Assembly: GCA_023662825.1 (NCBI GenBank)
Contig: JAMPIH010000008.1
Coordinates: 37,939 to 101,938, forward strand
DNA: 64,000 nt
Reading direction: 5' to 3'
Source of the DNA: Bacteroides sp.
Lineage (GTDB): Bacteria > Bacteroidota > Bacteroidia > Bacteroidales > P3
The notes under the pieces are model-generated. The model did no database searches and had not been told where the DNA came from. It saw nothing but the letters and a program-made list of their open reading frames with translations. This document shows positions 27,186-35,451 of this stretch, piece after piece (positions within the stretch are counted from its first letter, which is position 1; each line of letters opens with the position of its first letter). The translations under genes and the position numbers were made by a program.

Positions 27186-27431
27186 ATGAAAACAACCTCG
27201 GTGGCACTCGGAAACTATTTCGAGAACTTTATCAAGACCAAGATTTCTCAAGGACGTTACAACAACGCCAGCGAAGTAATCCGTGCCGGATTGCGCCTGT
27301 TGGAAGAAAACGAAGAACGGATTGCGGCCTTGAGATCTGCCATAGACGAAGGCATAGAAAGCGGGCAAGCCGATAATTTCGACCCCACTCGCCATTTGAA
27401 GTCCTTGAAAGCGAAAAGGGTCAATGGCTAA
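27186..27431 (+). CDS. parD: ParD/CopG-type antitoxin
   Basis: An 81-residue antitoxin. The N-terminal ribbon-helix-helix (TTSVALGNYFENFIKTKISQ, then GRYNNASEVIRAGLRLLEEN) occupies residues 3-45 and is typical of ParD. The acidic then basic tail (ESGQADNFDPTRHLKSLKAK) is the part that wraps the toxin. The gene overlaps parE by 8 bases. It is expected to repress its own promoter, whose -7 box is close upstream. Confidence 0.9.
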   Translation: MKTTSVALGNYFENFIKTKISQGRYNNASEVIRAGLRLLEENEERIAALRSAIDEGIESGQADNFDPTRHLKSLKAKRVNG

Positions 27432-27726
27432 GTTTTTCTTTACCAATAAGGCGGTTGAAGACCTTACCGACATCTGGAATTACACGTACGATACGTGGTC
27501 TGAAAAACAGGCGGACGCCTATTATGGAATGTTGCTGGATTATTGTCGGAAGATTGCCGAAAATCCCGAATTGTCAGGCAAAAGATACGATGAGATAAGA
27601 AACGGCTTGCGTGGAATAAAGGCGGGTAAACATATCATATTCTACTGGATGGTGCAGACAGGCGACATAGAAATAATTCGTATTCTCCACGGAAATATGG
27701 ATATTCCCAATAGATTGACTGAATAA
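27424..27726 (+). CDS. parE: ParE-type toxin
   Basis: A 100-residue RelE/ParE superfamily toxin. It starts AKFFFTNKAVEDLTDIWNYT, the ParE N-terminal strand and helix, and ends with the core GLRGIKAGKHIIFYWMVQTGDIEIIRILHGNMDIP, where IIRILH is the classic final strand. ParE toxins inhibit DNA gyrase; other members cleave mRNA. It follows the antitoxin gene with an 8-base overlap, so the pair looks intact. Confidence 0.9.
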   Translation: MAKFFFTNKAVEDLTDIWNYTYDTWSEKQADAYYGMLLDYCRKIAENPELSGKRYDEIRNGLRGIKAGKHIIFYWMVQTGDIEIIRILHGNMDIPNRLTE

Positions 27727-27772
27727 AAGAAGCTTCGCCTCAACGCTCAGGGTTCGCGCCCGAAAAAAGATA

Positions 27773-27780
27773 TAAATTTG
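27773..27780 (+). promoter_or_regulatory. Bacteroidota -7 box next to the start of the giant exported protein
   Basis: TAAATTTG matches TAnnTTTG and ends only 4 bases before the ATG at 27785. If used, the transcript would be leaderless or nearly so. Confidence 0.45.
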
Positions 27781-27784
27781 CACC

Positions 27785-30700
27785 ATGAAACCGATTTATA
27801 TCCGCATAATCACCTTGTTACTGTGGGCGATGGTATCCATACCGGTTCTCGCCCAGCGCAACAATCCCTTGGGTAAGACAAAGGAAGAATTCGCCGCCAA
27901 CCTTCCTGCTTACCTGATTGCCGACCCCAATATCGAACGCGACAGGAAACCCGAAATCACCCTTGCCGCCAACGAATACCTGTCTTTTTACGCCACCTTG
28001 CCCGGCAAGGTTCAGGAAGAAGTGGCCTCCATCGCCCAACAGTCCTATACGGCGCGCCTGGCCGCTTATCCCGACCTGCTGGCCTTCCTGCGCGTGCAGC
28101 AGAAAATGCACACCGATCACAACGGTGCCCAGGCCGAATGGCTCGAAGCCCTGCGGCAGATGCTCAAGAAGAGCCGCGCCCGCCATTTCAAGACCTTGGT
28201 GGACAAGACCGAAGCCTTGCTGAACCATTATCAACTCTATAAGAGCAACGCTGCCCACTGGAAGGTGTCGAACACCGATTTCAGTTTTCAACGCAATCCC
28301 GAAGCCACCTTTACGTTCGCCAACATCGACCTCAGTTGCCGCGCCTATCAGGACAGCACCTTTATCTACGGCACTTCGGGACAGTATTTCCCCATGTCCG
28401 ACCGCTTCGAAGGACGGAACGGCGAGGTGTATTGGTCCCGCTCGGGTTTCAGTCCCGACAGCTGCCGCACCAGGCTTATCGTGTATTCGGTGAACCTCAA
28501 GCAGGGCGGATATGAGGCCCCGGAAGCCGAACTCCTGAACCGCTACCTGTTTCCTACGCCTTTGCGCGGGCATTTCACCGAACGTCTGGTGGCCTCCGGG
28601 CAGGCGCGCCAGAGCAATTATCCCCAGTTTGTGTCCGAAAGCTCGGAACTTTCCATCAAGGGCATCTTTCCCGGCATGGATATCGTGGGGCCTTTCGTGC
28701 AGCAGGGCGCCAAGACCCATTTCGGTTCGGGCGAGCGTCTGGCATACCTGTACGTTTACGACGAGGGTGTGTTGCGCGCCAAGGTCATCGCCAACCGCTT
28801 TATCCTGGAACAAGGCCGCCTTTCGGGTCCCGAATCGCATTTCGTGTTCTATTTAGAGAATGATTCGCTCTACAATCCCGCCGTATCGGTACGTTTCGAC
28901 GCCAGGACCCGCGTGTTGCACGTGGGTCCTATGGAAAAATACGGGCTGGACATTCCCTTTATCGACACCTATCACAACCTGCGCATGGATTTCGAGGCTA
29001 TGCGCTGGTATCTGGACAAAAAGAAAATCGAGATAGGCCTGCTCAATATGCCCGGCAGGGTGGGCGTGGTCAGTTTCAAGTCGCTGCAGCTCTATTCGCG
29101 CGAGGAACTGGGGCGTTTGATGATGGGTACCGACCAGAACCCGCTCTATGCCTTGTATTCGCTCTCGCGCAAGGGGCGTGTTACCGAACTGTACCTAGAC
29201 GATGTGGCCAACGGGCTGGGGCTTTCGCCCACGCAGGCGCTGGCGCTGCTCCGCAATCCGATTGCCTTCGGTTTCGTGAGCTACGATCCGGGCTTGAAGA
29301 AACTGAACCTGCTGCCGCGCCTGTTCCATAACTTAGATGTGTCGGCGGGCAAGGCCGATTTCGACGAGATAGAGTTCACCACCTCCGAGAACGGCATCGT
29401 GAAGGCCGTGTTGCGCACCGACAGCCTGGACATCCGCATGACGGGCGTAAGCCACGTGCACATGAGCACCAAGCAGAACGTGTATCTGCAGCCGGTGGAT
29501 TCGGTGGTGGAGATCTTCAAGAACCGCGACTTCCACTTTAACGGATTCCTGCATGCGGGAACCTTTAATTTCGAGGTGCTCGGCGCCCGCTTCTACTACG
29601 ACGACTACAAGATAGACATCGCCGACGTGAAGCGCCTCGGCCTGGAAGTTGTGCGCATGGAAGACGGTGAGGAAAAGCGGCATCCGGTGTCTTCGCTGAT
29701 CCGTTCGCTTACCGGCACGGTGTATATCGACAATCCCGCCAACAAGGGCGGCAAGAAAGACTTTCCCGAATATCCCATCTTCGAGAGCACGCAGCCGGCC
29801 TACGTGTATTACGATGATGCCGACATACAGCAGGGCTCCTACAAACCCGATTCGTTCTACTTCAAGGTGGATCCGTTCAAGATGGAAAAGCTGAATACGG
29901 TGGAGGTGGACAGCATCAAGTTCAAGGGCACGCTGGTGTCGGCGGGCATTTTCCCCGACATCCGGGAATCGTTGGTGATACGCCCCGACTTCTCGTTGGG
30001 ATTCGCCACGCCCACGCCCGAGAACGGCTGGCCGTCGTATCACGGAAAGGCGCTCTTTACGGGACAGGTTTCCTTAGACAGGGGTGGCCTTCAGGGGGCG
30101 GGCAGTTTCGACTTTCTGGCCTCGCACGCCGAATCGAAGCATCTGGTGTTCCTTCCTTCTAAAATGAAGATGAAGGCCAAACGGTTCAACCTGAAGGAAA
30201 ACGGCAATGCCTCCGTGTCGTATCCCGAGATACGGGGCGGCGGGGTGAACTGCGTGTTCGTCAAGGGTTCTTCGCTCTACGAGGTTTCTTCGGTAAAGGA
30301 CTCCCTGCTCGACTGCTTTGCCGGTCCCTGGGTGCTGGCGGGCAAATACTCGTTCTCGGAATCGGTTTCGCGCGCCGAGGGCGTTTTCTTTAAGAAAGGC
30401 GAGGCCCGTCTGGCATCGCCGCGTTTCGAGGTGCGTTCCCGCGGGTTCTCTTCCGATTCGGGCGATTTCCGCCTGCAGTCGGGGCCAGGTGCCGATTACC
30501 TGAAGTCGCAGGACTACGCCTTGCAGGTGGATTTAGACGCACAGAAGGGCGAGTTCCGCTCCATCGACGGTTCCTCGCCGCTCGAATTCGGGCTGCATCA
30601 GTACGAGGGCAGGGCTTCGGGCATGGTGTGGAATATGAAGGACAAGACGGTGGACATGAGCCACGGCAGCCCCATAAGCCCGGAACGCGCGCTGGCCTTG

Positions 30701-32551
30701 GATACGCTCAAGACGGGCGACCTCTTTACAGCCGTGCTGCCCGGCGAGGACTTCGTTTCCATGCGGCGCGCCCAGGAGGGGCTGCACTTCAGCGCCACGG
30801 CCTCCCATCTGTCGTATGCCGATTCGTTGCTCACCTTTAACGGGGTGCGCCGCATCCTGGTGGCCGACGCCCTGTTCGTGCCCCATCAGGGAACGGTAAC
30901 GGTGGAGAAAGGCGGGCAGCTGCGTTCCTTTACCGATGCCAAGCTCTATTTCGGCGACCGCCAGCGCCTGCACGCCTTCCATCACGTAAGGGGCAGCATC
31001 CTTTCGGCCAAGCAGTACCGGGTGTCGGGCGTGTTCGACTATGTGGCGCCCGACATCGAGGTGCAGCCCGTCTATTTTGCCGGCATCCGTCCCATGCGGG
31101 AGGGGTATTCGCAGGCTTCGGCGCGTATCAGTGCCGATTCGGGGGCGCTGCTGCTCAACGAGGCCTTCCAGTTTATCGGCCGGATAACGCTCAACGCGCA
31201 GCAGACCTATCCTTATTTTGCCGGCAGCGCGCGCATGGTGTATGCCTGCGATTTCAGCAACGCGCCCAGGACGCAGGACAACTACCGCTACGAGGAACCG
31301 GCCCGGGAAGAGGAACCTGAGGCGGAGACGGCTGATTACGATGATTTCGAGTATGTTTCGGACGACACCAAGGTGCGTTCATCCAAGAAACAGGAAGAGG
31401 AACCTGAGGAAGACCTGTTCGCCGACATCGAGGAGGAACCCGAGCCGGAGGCCAAGAAACCCGATACCCACAGTAAGCGCGGCAAGAAGAAAGATGCCGA
31501 CGAACCCGTTCCGGGCAAGGAAGCGGCCAACCTGAAGGCGGGCAATCCTTTTCTGGCCGACGGCATTCAGTTCGAAGGGCTTGTCAATCCCGACTCGGTG
31601 CTGATTCCTGTTACGGCGCAGACCCGATCTACGGTGGGACAGCTGTTGGGATGCGGTTTCTACACCAAGCCCCGCCCCCGCAGCGGCGCGCCCGAATTTC
31701 TGTTCATGCGGCGCAAGCTCTCCACGCAGGTTCCCAATATCAGTGCGGCGGGCTGGCTCAATTTCTCCAAGCAGGAACGCAGTTACCGCGTGTTCGACAG
31801 CACGGGACACGAAGCGCTTTCGGTGGGCGTGAACGCCTGCTTCGCGCGCGCCACGGGCAATATCAACCTGCAGTTGAACACCTACGAGTTCCGCCCCACA
31901 TTCTACGGCGATATGATGACCAGCGCCCAGGACGGCAAGGTGTCGGTGCGGGCGCTGGCGGTGTTCGATTTCTACCTTACGCCCGAAGTGTGCAAGCAGA
32001 TCGCCACCATCTTCAACATGCAGCCGCAGCTGGAGAGTGCCGAGCCATCGCGTCGCGCCAACCTGATGCGGTATCTGGAGGAAAAGGCCGACCGCCGTGA
32101 GCTGGAACGGGTCAGGAACGAACTGAAACTCACCGGCTATATGGGGCGTATTCCCGAACCCTTAAGCAAGGCGCTGGCGTTCTCCGAAATCTCGTTCGAC
32201 TGGCATTCGGCCAACAACGCCTACTTAGGCAGCGGAAAGGCGGAACTGCTGGCGGTGGGCGGCAACGCGGTCAACAAGAAGGTAAACACCTACATAAGCC
32301 TGCGCCGCACCAAGCGCGAGGGCGATGTGGTGGAAATCTACCTGGAGGCGGCTTCCAACGCATGGGTCTATTTCAGGCACAGCAACCACTACATGCAGCT
32401 GATCTCGTCGAGCGATGCCCTGAACAACCACATCACCCAGCTCAAAACCGGGGCGCGCAAAAAGAACGGCTACGAGTTCTATTTGTCTAAAACCTCCCAA
32501 AAAAATACCTTTGTGAACTCTTTCCGCATGCGGGAGGAATACGAATATTAG
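27785..32551 (+). CDS. Large exported protein of unknown function (1588 residues)
   Basis: A 1588-residue protein with a clear signal peptide (residues 1-24, IYIRIITLLLWAMVSIPVLAQ region). No further membrane helix was seen. The body is rich in short alternating hydrophobic stretches suggesting extended beta structure, with many Tyr, Phe and Gly. Residues about 1169-1245 are low complexity, dense in Glu, Asp, Lys and Pro (for example EEEPEEDLFADIEEEPEPEA), probably disordered. The C-terminus ends in a charged segment (NSFRMREEYEY) without a recognisable sorting signal. I do not recognise a family. It lies between parE and plsY, 6 bases ahead of plsY. Periplasmic or outer-membrane location is likely. 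Confidence 0.75.
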   Translation: MKPIYIRIITLLLWAMVSIPVLAQRNNPLGKTKEEFAANLPAYLIADPNIERDRKPEITLAANEYLSFYATLPGKVQEEVASIAQQSYTARLAAYPDLLAFLRVQQKMHTDHNGAQAEWLEALRQMLKKSRARHFKTLVDKTEALLNHYQLYKSNAAHWKVSNTDFSFQRNPEATFTFANIDLSCRAYQDSTFIYGTSGQYFPMSDRFEGRNGEVYWSRSGFSPDSCRTRLIVYSVNLKQGGYEAPEAELLNRYLFPTPLRGHFTERLVASGQARQSNYPQFVSESSELSIKGIFPGMDIVGPFVQQGAKTHFGSGERLAYLYVYDEGVLRAKVIANRFILEQGRLSGPESHFVFYLENDSLYNPAVSVRFDARTRVLHVGPMEKYGLDIPFIDTYHNLRMDFEAMRWYLDKKKIEIGLLNMPGRVGVVSFKSLQLYSREELGRLMMGTDQNPLYALYSLSRKGRVTELYLDDVANGLGLSPTQALALLRNPIAFGFVSYDPGLKKLNLLPRLFHNLDVSAGKADFDEIEFTTSENGIVKAVLRTDSLDIRMTGVSHVHMSTKQNVYLQPVDSVVEIFKNRDFHFNGFLHAGTFNFEVLGARFYYDDYKIDIADVKRLGLEVVRMEDGEEKRHPVSSLIRSLTGTVYIDNPANKGGKKDFPEYPIFESTQPAYVYYDDADIQQGSYKPDSFYFKVDPFKMEKLNTVEVDSIKFKGTLVSAGIFPDIRESLVIRPDFSLGFATPTPENGWPSYHGKALFTGQVSLDRGGLQGAGSFDFLASHAESKHLVFLPSKMKMKAKRFNLKENGNASVSYPEIRGGGVNCVFVKGSSLYEVSSVKDSLLDCFAGPWVLAGKYSFSESVSRAEGVFFKKGEARLASPRFEVRSRGFSSDSGDFRLQSGPGADYLKSQDYALQVDLDAQKGEFRSIDGSSPLEFGLHQYEGRASGMVWNMKDKTVDMSHGSPISPERALALDTLKTGDLFTAVLPGEDFVSMRRAQEGLHFSATASHLSYADSLLTFNGVRRILVADALFVPHQGTVTVEKGGQLRSFTDAKLYFGDRQRLHAFHHVRGSILSAKQYRVSGVFDYVAPDIEVQPVYFAGIRPMREGYSQASARISADSGALLLNEAFQFIGRITLNAQQTYPYFAGSARMVYACDFSNAPRTQDNYRYEEPAREEEPEAETADYDDFEYVSDDTKVRSSKKQEEEPEEDLFADIEEEPEPEAKKPDTHSKRGKKKDADEPVPGKEAANLKAGNPFLADGIQFEGLVNPDSVLIPVTAQTRSTVGQLLGCGFYTKPRPRSGAPEFLFMRRKLSTQVPNISAAGWLNFSKQERSYRVFDSTGHEALSVGVNACFARATGNINLQLNTYEFRPTFYGDMMTSAQDGKVSVRALAVFDFYLTPEVCKQIATIFNMQPQLESAEPSRRANLMRYLEEKADRRELERVRNELKLTGYMGRIPEPLSKALAFSEISFDWHSANNAYLGSGKAELLAVGGNAVNKKVNTYISLRRTKREGDVVEIYLEAASNAWVYFRHSNHYMQLISSSDALNNHITQLKTGARKKNGYEFYLSKTSQKNTFVNSFRMREEYEY

Positions 32552-32556
32552 CAGTT

Positions 32557-33195
32557 ATGTTTTTGTTGGCAATAGGATTGGCGGTAGCCTACCTGATAGG
32601 CAGCGTTTCCACTTCGGTCTGGATAGGACGGATTTTCTACCATAAGGATGTGCGGCAGTACGGCAGCCATAACGCCGGAACAACCAACACGATACGCACC
32701 CTGGGGCTCGCGCCGGGCATCGTGGTGCTGGTTATCGACGCTTTCAAGGGCTGGCTGGCCGTAAGGCTCGATTTTCTGTTCCTTACCGAATCCACGCTTG
32801 ACTACCGGCTCTATTTCGATGTAGCCTTGGCGGTTGCGGCGGTGTTGGGGCATGTGTTCCCCATTTATACCGGCTTCAAGGGCGGAAAGGGTGTGGCCAC
32901 GCTGATGGGGGTGGTGCTGGCCATTTATCCGGAGGCGTTCGTGGCCTCGGTGCTTATCTTCGCCCTCGTGTTCATCCTTACCAGGTACGTGTCGCTTTCA
33001 TCTATACTGGCGGCGGTGGCCTTTCCGTTCTTAGAGATTTTCGTGTTCAGGCAGACTGAACCGGCGCTGCGTTTTTTCTCGATCTTTATCGGACTTTTCA
33101 TCATCATAACGCACCGTAAGAATATAGGGAGGCTGTTGCGGGGCGATGAATCGAAACTGAGCCTTCACAAGAAGAAAGAAACATCCGGACAATGA
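32557..33195 (+). CDS. plsY: Glycerol-3-phosphate acyltransferase PlsY
   Basis: Inner-membrane enzyme that transfers an acyl group from acyl-phosphate to glycerol-3-phosphate, the first step of phospholipid synthesis. The 212 residues have several hydrophobic helices and the three family motifs: AYLIGSVSTSVWIGR near residue 8, the catalytic GSHNAGTTNTIRTLG near 35, and GHVFPIYTGFKGGKGVATLMG near 100. A charged C-terminal tail (KLSLHKKKETSGQ) ends it. It overlaps mazG by 4 bases. Confidence 0.96.
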   Translation: MFLLAIGLAVAYLIGSVSTSVWIGRIFYHKDVRQYGSHNAGTTNTIRTLGLAPGIVVLVIDAFKGWLAVRLDFLFLTESTLDYRLYFDVALAVAAVLGHVFPIYTGFKGGKGVATLMGVVLAIYPEAFVASVLIFALVFILTRYVSLSSILAAVAFPFLEIFVFRQTEPALRFFSIFIGLFIIITHRKNIGRLLRGDESKLSLHKKKETSGQ

Positions 33196-34046
33196 GCTTG
33201 GAAAACCTTTTACCCAACAAAGACGCGGCGCGGGATCCACAGGAAGGCATTTCCCGTTTGCTGCGTATCCTGACGCTGTTGCGCAAGGAGTGCCCCTGGG
33301 ACAGAAAGCAGACTTTCGACAGCCTGCGCACCCTTACAGTGGAGGAGGTGTTTGAACTTTCGGACGCCCTTACCGGGAAGAACTACGATGAGGTCCGCAA
33401 GGAACTGGGCGACGTGCTGCTGCATATCGCCTTTTACGCGCAGTTGGGCAAGGAGGAAGGCCTTTTTGATTTTACCGATGTCTGTAACGGCCTTTGCGAG
33501 AAGCTGATTCGCCGCCATCCCCATATCTTTGCCGATGTAAGGGCCGAAACTTCCGACGACGTGAAGAAGAATTGGGAGGAAATCAAGCTGAAAGAGGGTA
33601 AGAAGCATACCGTGCTGTCGGGAGTTCCCTCCTCGCTGCCGGCCATGATCAAGGCGTTCAGGATTCAGGAAAAGGCGCGGGGCGTGGGCTTCGACTGGGA
33701 GAACGGCGAACAGGTGTGGGAGAAAGTGGGCGAGGAATTGAACGAATTGCAGGCGGAGGTAAGGAAAGCCAAGGAACTGGAGGCAGGACAGGCCGATGCC
33801 GCCGCGCTCGCCGCCCAGAAGGAAAAGACCTTGAGCGAGTTGGGCGATGTGTTCTTCGCCCTCATCAACTATACCCGCTTTATCGGCATCAATCCCGAAG
33901 ACGCCCTGGAACACACCAACCGCAAGTTCATCAGCCGCTTCACCTACCTGGAGGAACAGACCATACAGAAAGGCAAGTCCCTGCACGACATGACCTTAGA
34001 CGAAATGAACGCGTATTGGGAAGAAGCCAAGGCGCGGGAGAAGTAG
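33192..34046 (+). CDS. mazG: Nucleoside triphosphate pyrophosphohydrolase MazG
   Basis: House-cleaning enzyme that hydrolyses (d)NTPs to monophosphates and pyrophosphate. The 284 residues hold two MazG helical domains: the first with CPWDRKQTFDSLRTLTVEEVFELSDAL and the metal-binding KELGDVLLHIAFYAQL near residues 35-85, the second with RGVGFDWENGEQVWEKVGEELNEL and LGDVFFALINYTRF near 155-240. Slightly longer than the E. coli protein through a Lys/Glu/Ala-rich insert near 195. The start overlaps the plsY stop. Confidence 0.95.
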   Translation: MSLENLLPNKDAARDPQEGISRLLRILTLLRKECPWDRKQTFDSLRTLTVEEVFELSDALTGKNYDEVRKELGDVLLHIAFYAQLGKEEGLFDFTDVCNGLCEKLIRRHPHIFADVRAETSDDVKKNWEEIKLKEGKKHTVLSGVPSSLPAMIKAFRIQEKARGVGFDWENGEQVWEKVGEELNELQAEVRKAKELEAGQADAAALAAQKEKTLSELGDVFFALINYTRFIGINPEDALEHTNRKFISRFTYLEEQTIQKGKSLHDMTLDEMNAYWEEAKAREK

Positions 34047-34073
34047 GGGGCTTCCCTGTGGCGTGCAATTAGG

Positions 34074-34102
34074 AACTGCGTTTTCGGAAAACGCAGTTTT
34101 TT
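34074..34102 (+). terminator. Terminator after plsY-mazG
   Basis: AACTGCGTTTT (34074-34084) pairs perfectly with AAAACGCAGTT (34088-34098) across a 3-base loop, followed by T. It lies 28 bases behind mazG. Confidence 0.8.
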
Positions 34103-34184
34103 GAGAGGGAAATTTATAGGAAAACGCAGTTGGGGTGGAAATAATCATTATCTTTAAATATGATAATTGAATGTTAACCAATAT

Positions 34185-34676
34185 CTAAGTTTCTTGTTTT
34201 AGTGCTTTGTTGTCTATGTGGCGAGGGTGGATGTATTTTACCGTATCCATGTCGAGATGATAAGTTTGTTGGCGTTTTTTCTTTCGCATTTTAGGAAACT
34301 CTACTGTTATGCTTACTTCGAAATAGCCCTCTTCGTGGTTTCTGTGATCAAAAGAACAATCTAATGGTATATCTAAACGATTATTAGGACCTATACTATA
34401 TAAAGTTTGGGGTAATGTGTCTAAAAAATGATCAAAACCGTTTATGTATAAATTTATATGCTGGACAATTTTTAAACGCACACTAACAGGCGCAGGAGAC
34501 AAATTGTAGATGGCTATGATGACGTTCTTTTTGCTGTCTTTTTCCAAAGCGCAATGAAACCTTGGAGCTTCTTGTTTTCTCCACCTTCTCGAATTTTGCC
34601 ATATAGTCCAAAACGTGGCTATTGCCATAAGTGTTGTGCCTATGGCTCCTATTGCTTGCCAAATTTCATTTTTCAT
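34185..34676 (-). CDS. Small membrane-anchored protein of unknown function, third gene of the RloAB cassette
   Basis: From the ATG at 34676 it has 163 residues: one transmembrane helix near the N-terminus (about residues 4-24, IWQAIGAIGTTLMAIATFWTIW), a basic stretch (QNSRRWRKQE), then a beta-rich cytosolic part with FHCALEKDSKKNVIIAIYNL and EGYFEVSITVEFPK. In-frame ATGs at 34727 and 34760 would lengthen it; the latter would overlap rloB by 16 bases. I do not recognise the family. It is AT-rich like its upstream neighbours and on the same strand, so it probably belongs to their transcript. Confidence 0.65.
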   Translation of the reverse strand: MKNEIWQAIGAIGTTLMAIATFWTIWQNSRRWRKQEAPRFHCALEKDSKKNVIIAIYNLSPAPVSVRLKIVQHINLYINGFDHFLDTLPQTLYSIGPNNRLDIPLDCSFDHRNHEEGYFEVSITVEFPKMRKKKRQQTYHLDMDTVKYIHPRHIDNKALKQET

Positions 34677-34744
34677 TTTTTTTAGAGCAAATATTAATTG
34701 TGCGGAAAATTTCCGAATATGTTTCATGATCAGGCTACATAAAC

Positions 34745-35443
34745 TTACTCGTTTTTCCACAGTTTCTCCGGCTCCTCCAGTTCCTCCACCAACTTATCTA
34801 CCATCGTGCAGGGTTTATGCGTGGCGTAATCCTTGCCGGTGTACGTCTTTCTCAACTTTTGGGCGTGTCGTTTGGCCAGGGCTTCGTCTCCGTATTTCTG
34901 GAGCAATCGGTAGATTTCAGGATTGCCCTTGGTGTACTTGAAGTGTTTGTCGCCCATCTTCTTTCTGAGGAAGGCTTCTATCTTATCGATGTAAGCCTTG
35001 CGGCCGATACCTGTGTCCAAGTATTCAAAGTGTAGGTAGTACCATAACTCGAAGGCTTCGTTTGTCCAGGCGCTTTGGAAACCCAGTCTGTGAGCCTCCT
35101 TGATGGCTTCGTTAAAATCGTTGAAGTCGTCTTTGTCGAACACTACCCACACCCGGTCGAAAGACATGGCGTTCTTGTATTCCAAATCGTTTTTGATTTC
35201 CAACGCCTGTTTCACGAGGGCAACCGTGGCCCTGCCTTCGCCTTTTATCTCCACTTCGCGAACGGTAGAGATGCAGTTGTTTATCAGGGCCTCGAAATAT
35301 TGAGGCTCCGTCTTTGTGCCTTCACACACCACCAGAAAACGGACTAACCTGTCGCGGGTGTTCTCCTTGCGCCTTTGGGACGCTTTCGCTTCCCGCCGTT
35401 CACGTCGTAGTTTGGCTATTTCTTCCTTTCTCGAATATCCCAT
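34745..35443 (-). CDS. RloB-family protein
   Basis: A 232-residue RloB-like protein. Visible family features: VRFLVVCEGTKTEPQYFEAL near residues 34-53 (a Toprim-like acidic site), VWVVFDKDDFNDFNEAI near 97-113 and TNEAFELWYYLHFEY near 127-141. RloB is named for restriction-linked open reading frames and occurs beside RloA ATPases; related ATPase-plus-Toprim pairs (OLD, PARIS, AbiL) act in phage defence, where the Toprim partner is the effector. It lies 8 bases behind the ATPase gene and is followed by a small membrane-protein gene. Confidence 0.88.
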   Translation of the reverse strand: MGYSRKEEIAKLRRERREAKASQRRKENTRDRLVRFLVVCEGTKTEPQYFEALINNCISTVREVEIKGEGRATVALVKQALEIKNDLEYKNAMSFDRVWVVFDKDDFNDFNEAIKEAHRLGFQSAWTNEAFELWYYLHFEYLDTGIGRKAYIDKIEAFLRKKMGDKHFKYTKGNPEIYRLLQKYGDEALAKRHAQKLRKTYTGKDYATHKPCTMVDKLVEELEEPEKLWKNE

Positions 35444-35451
35444 GGCTGCAA

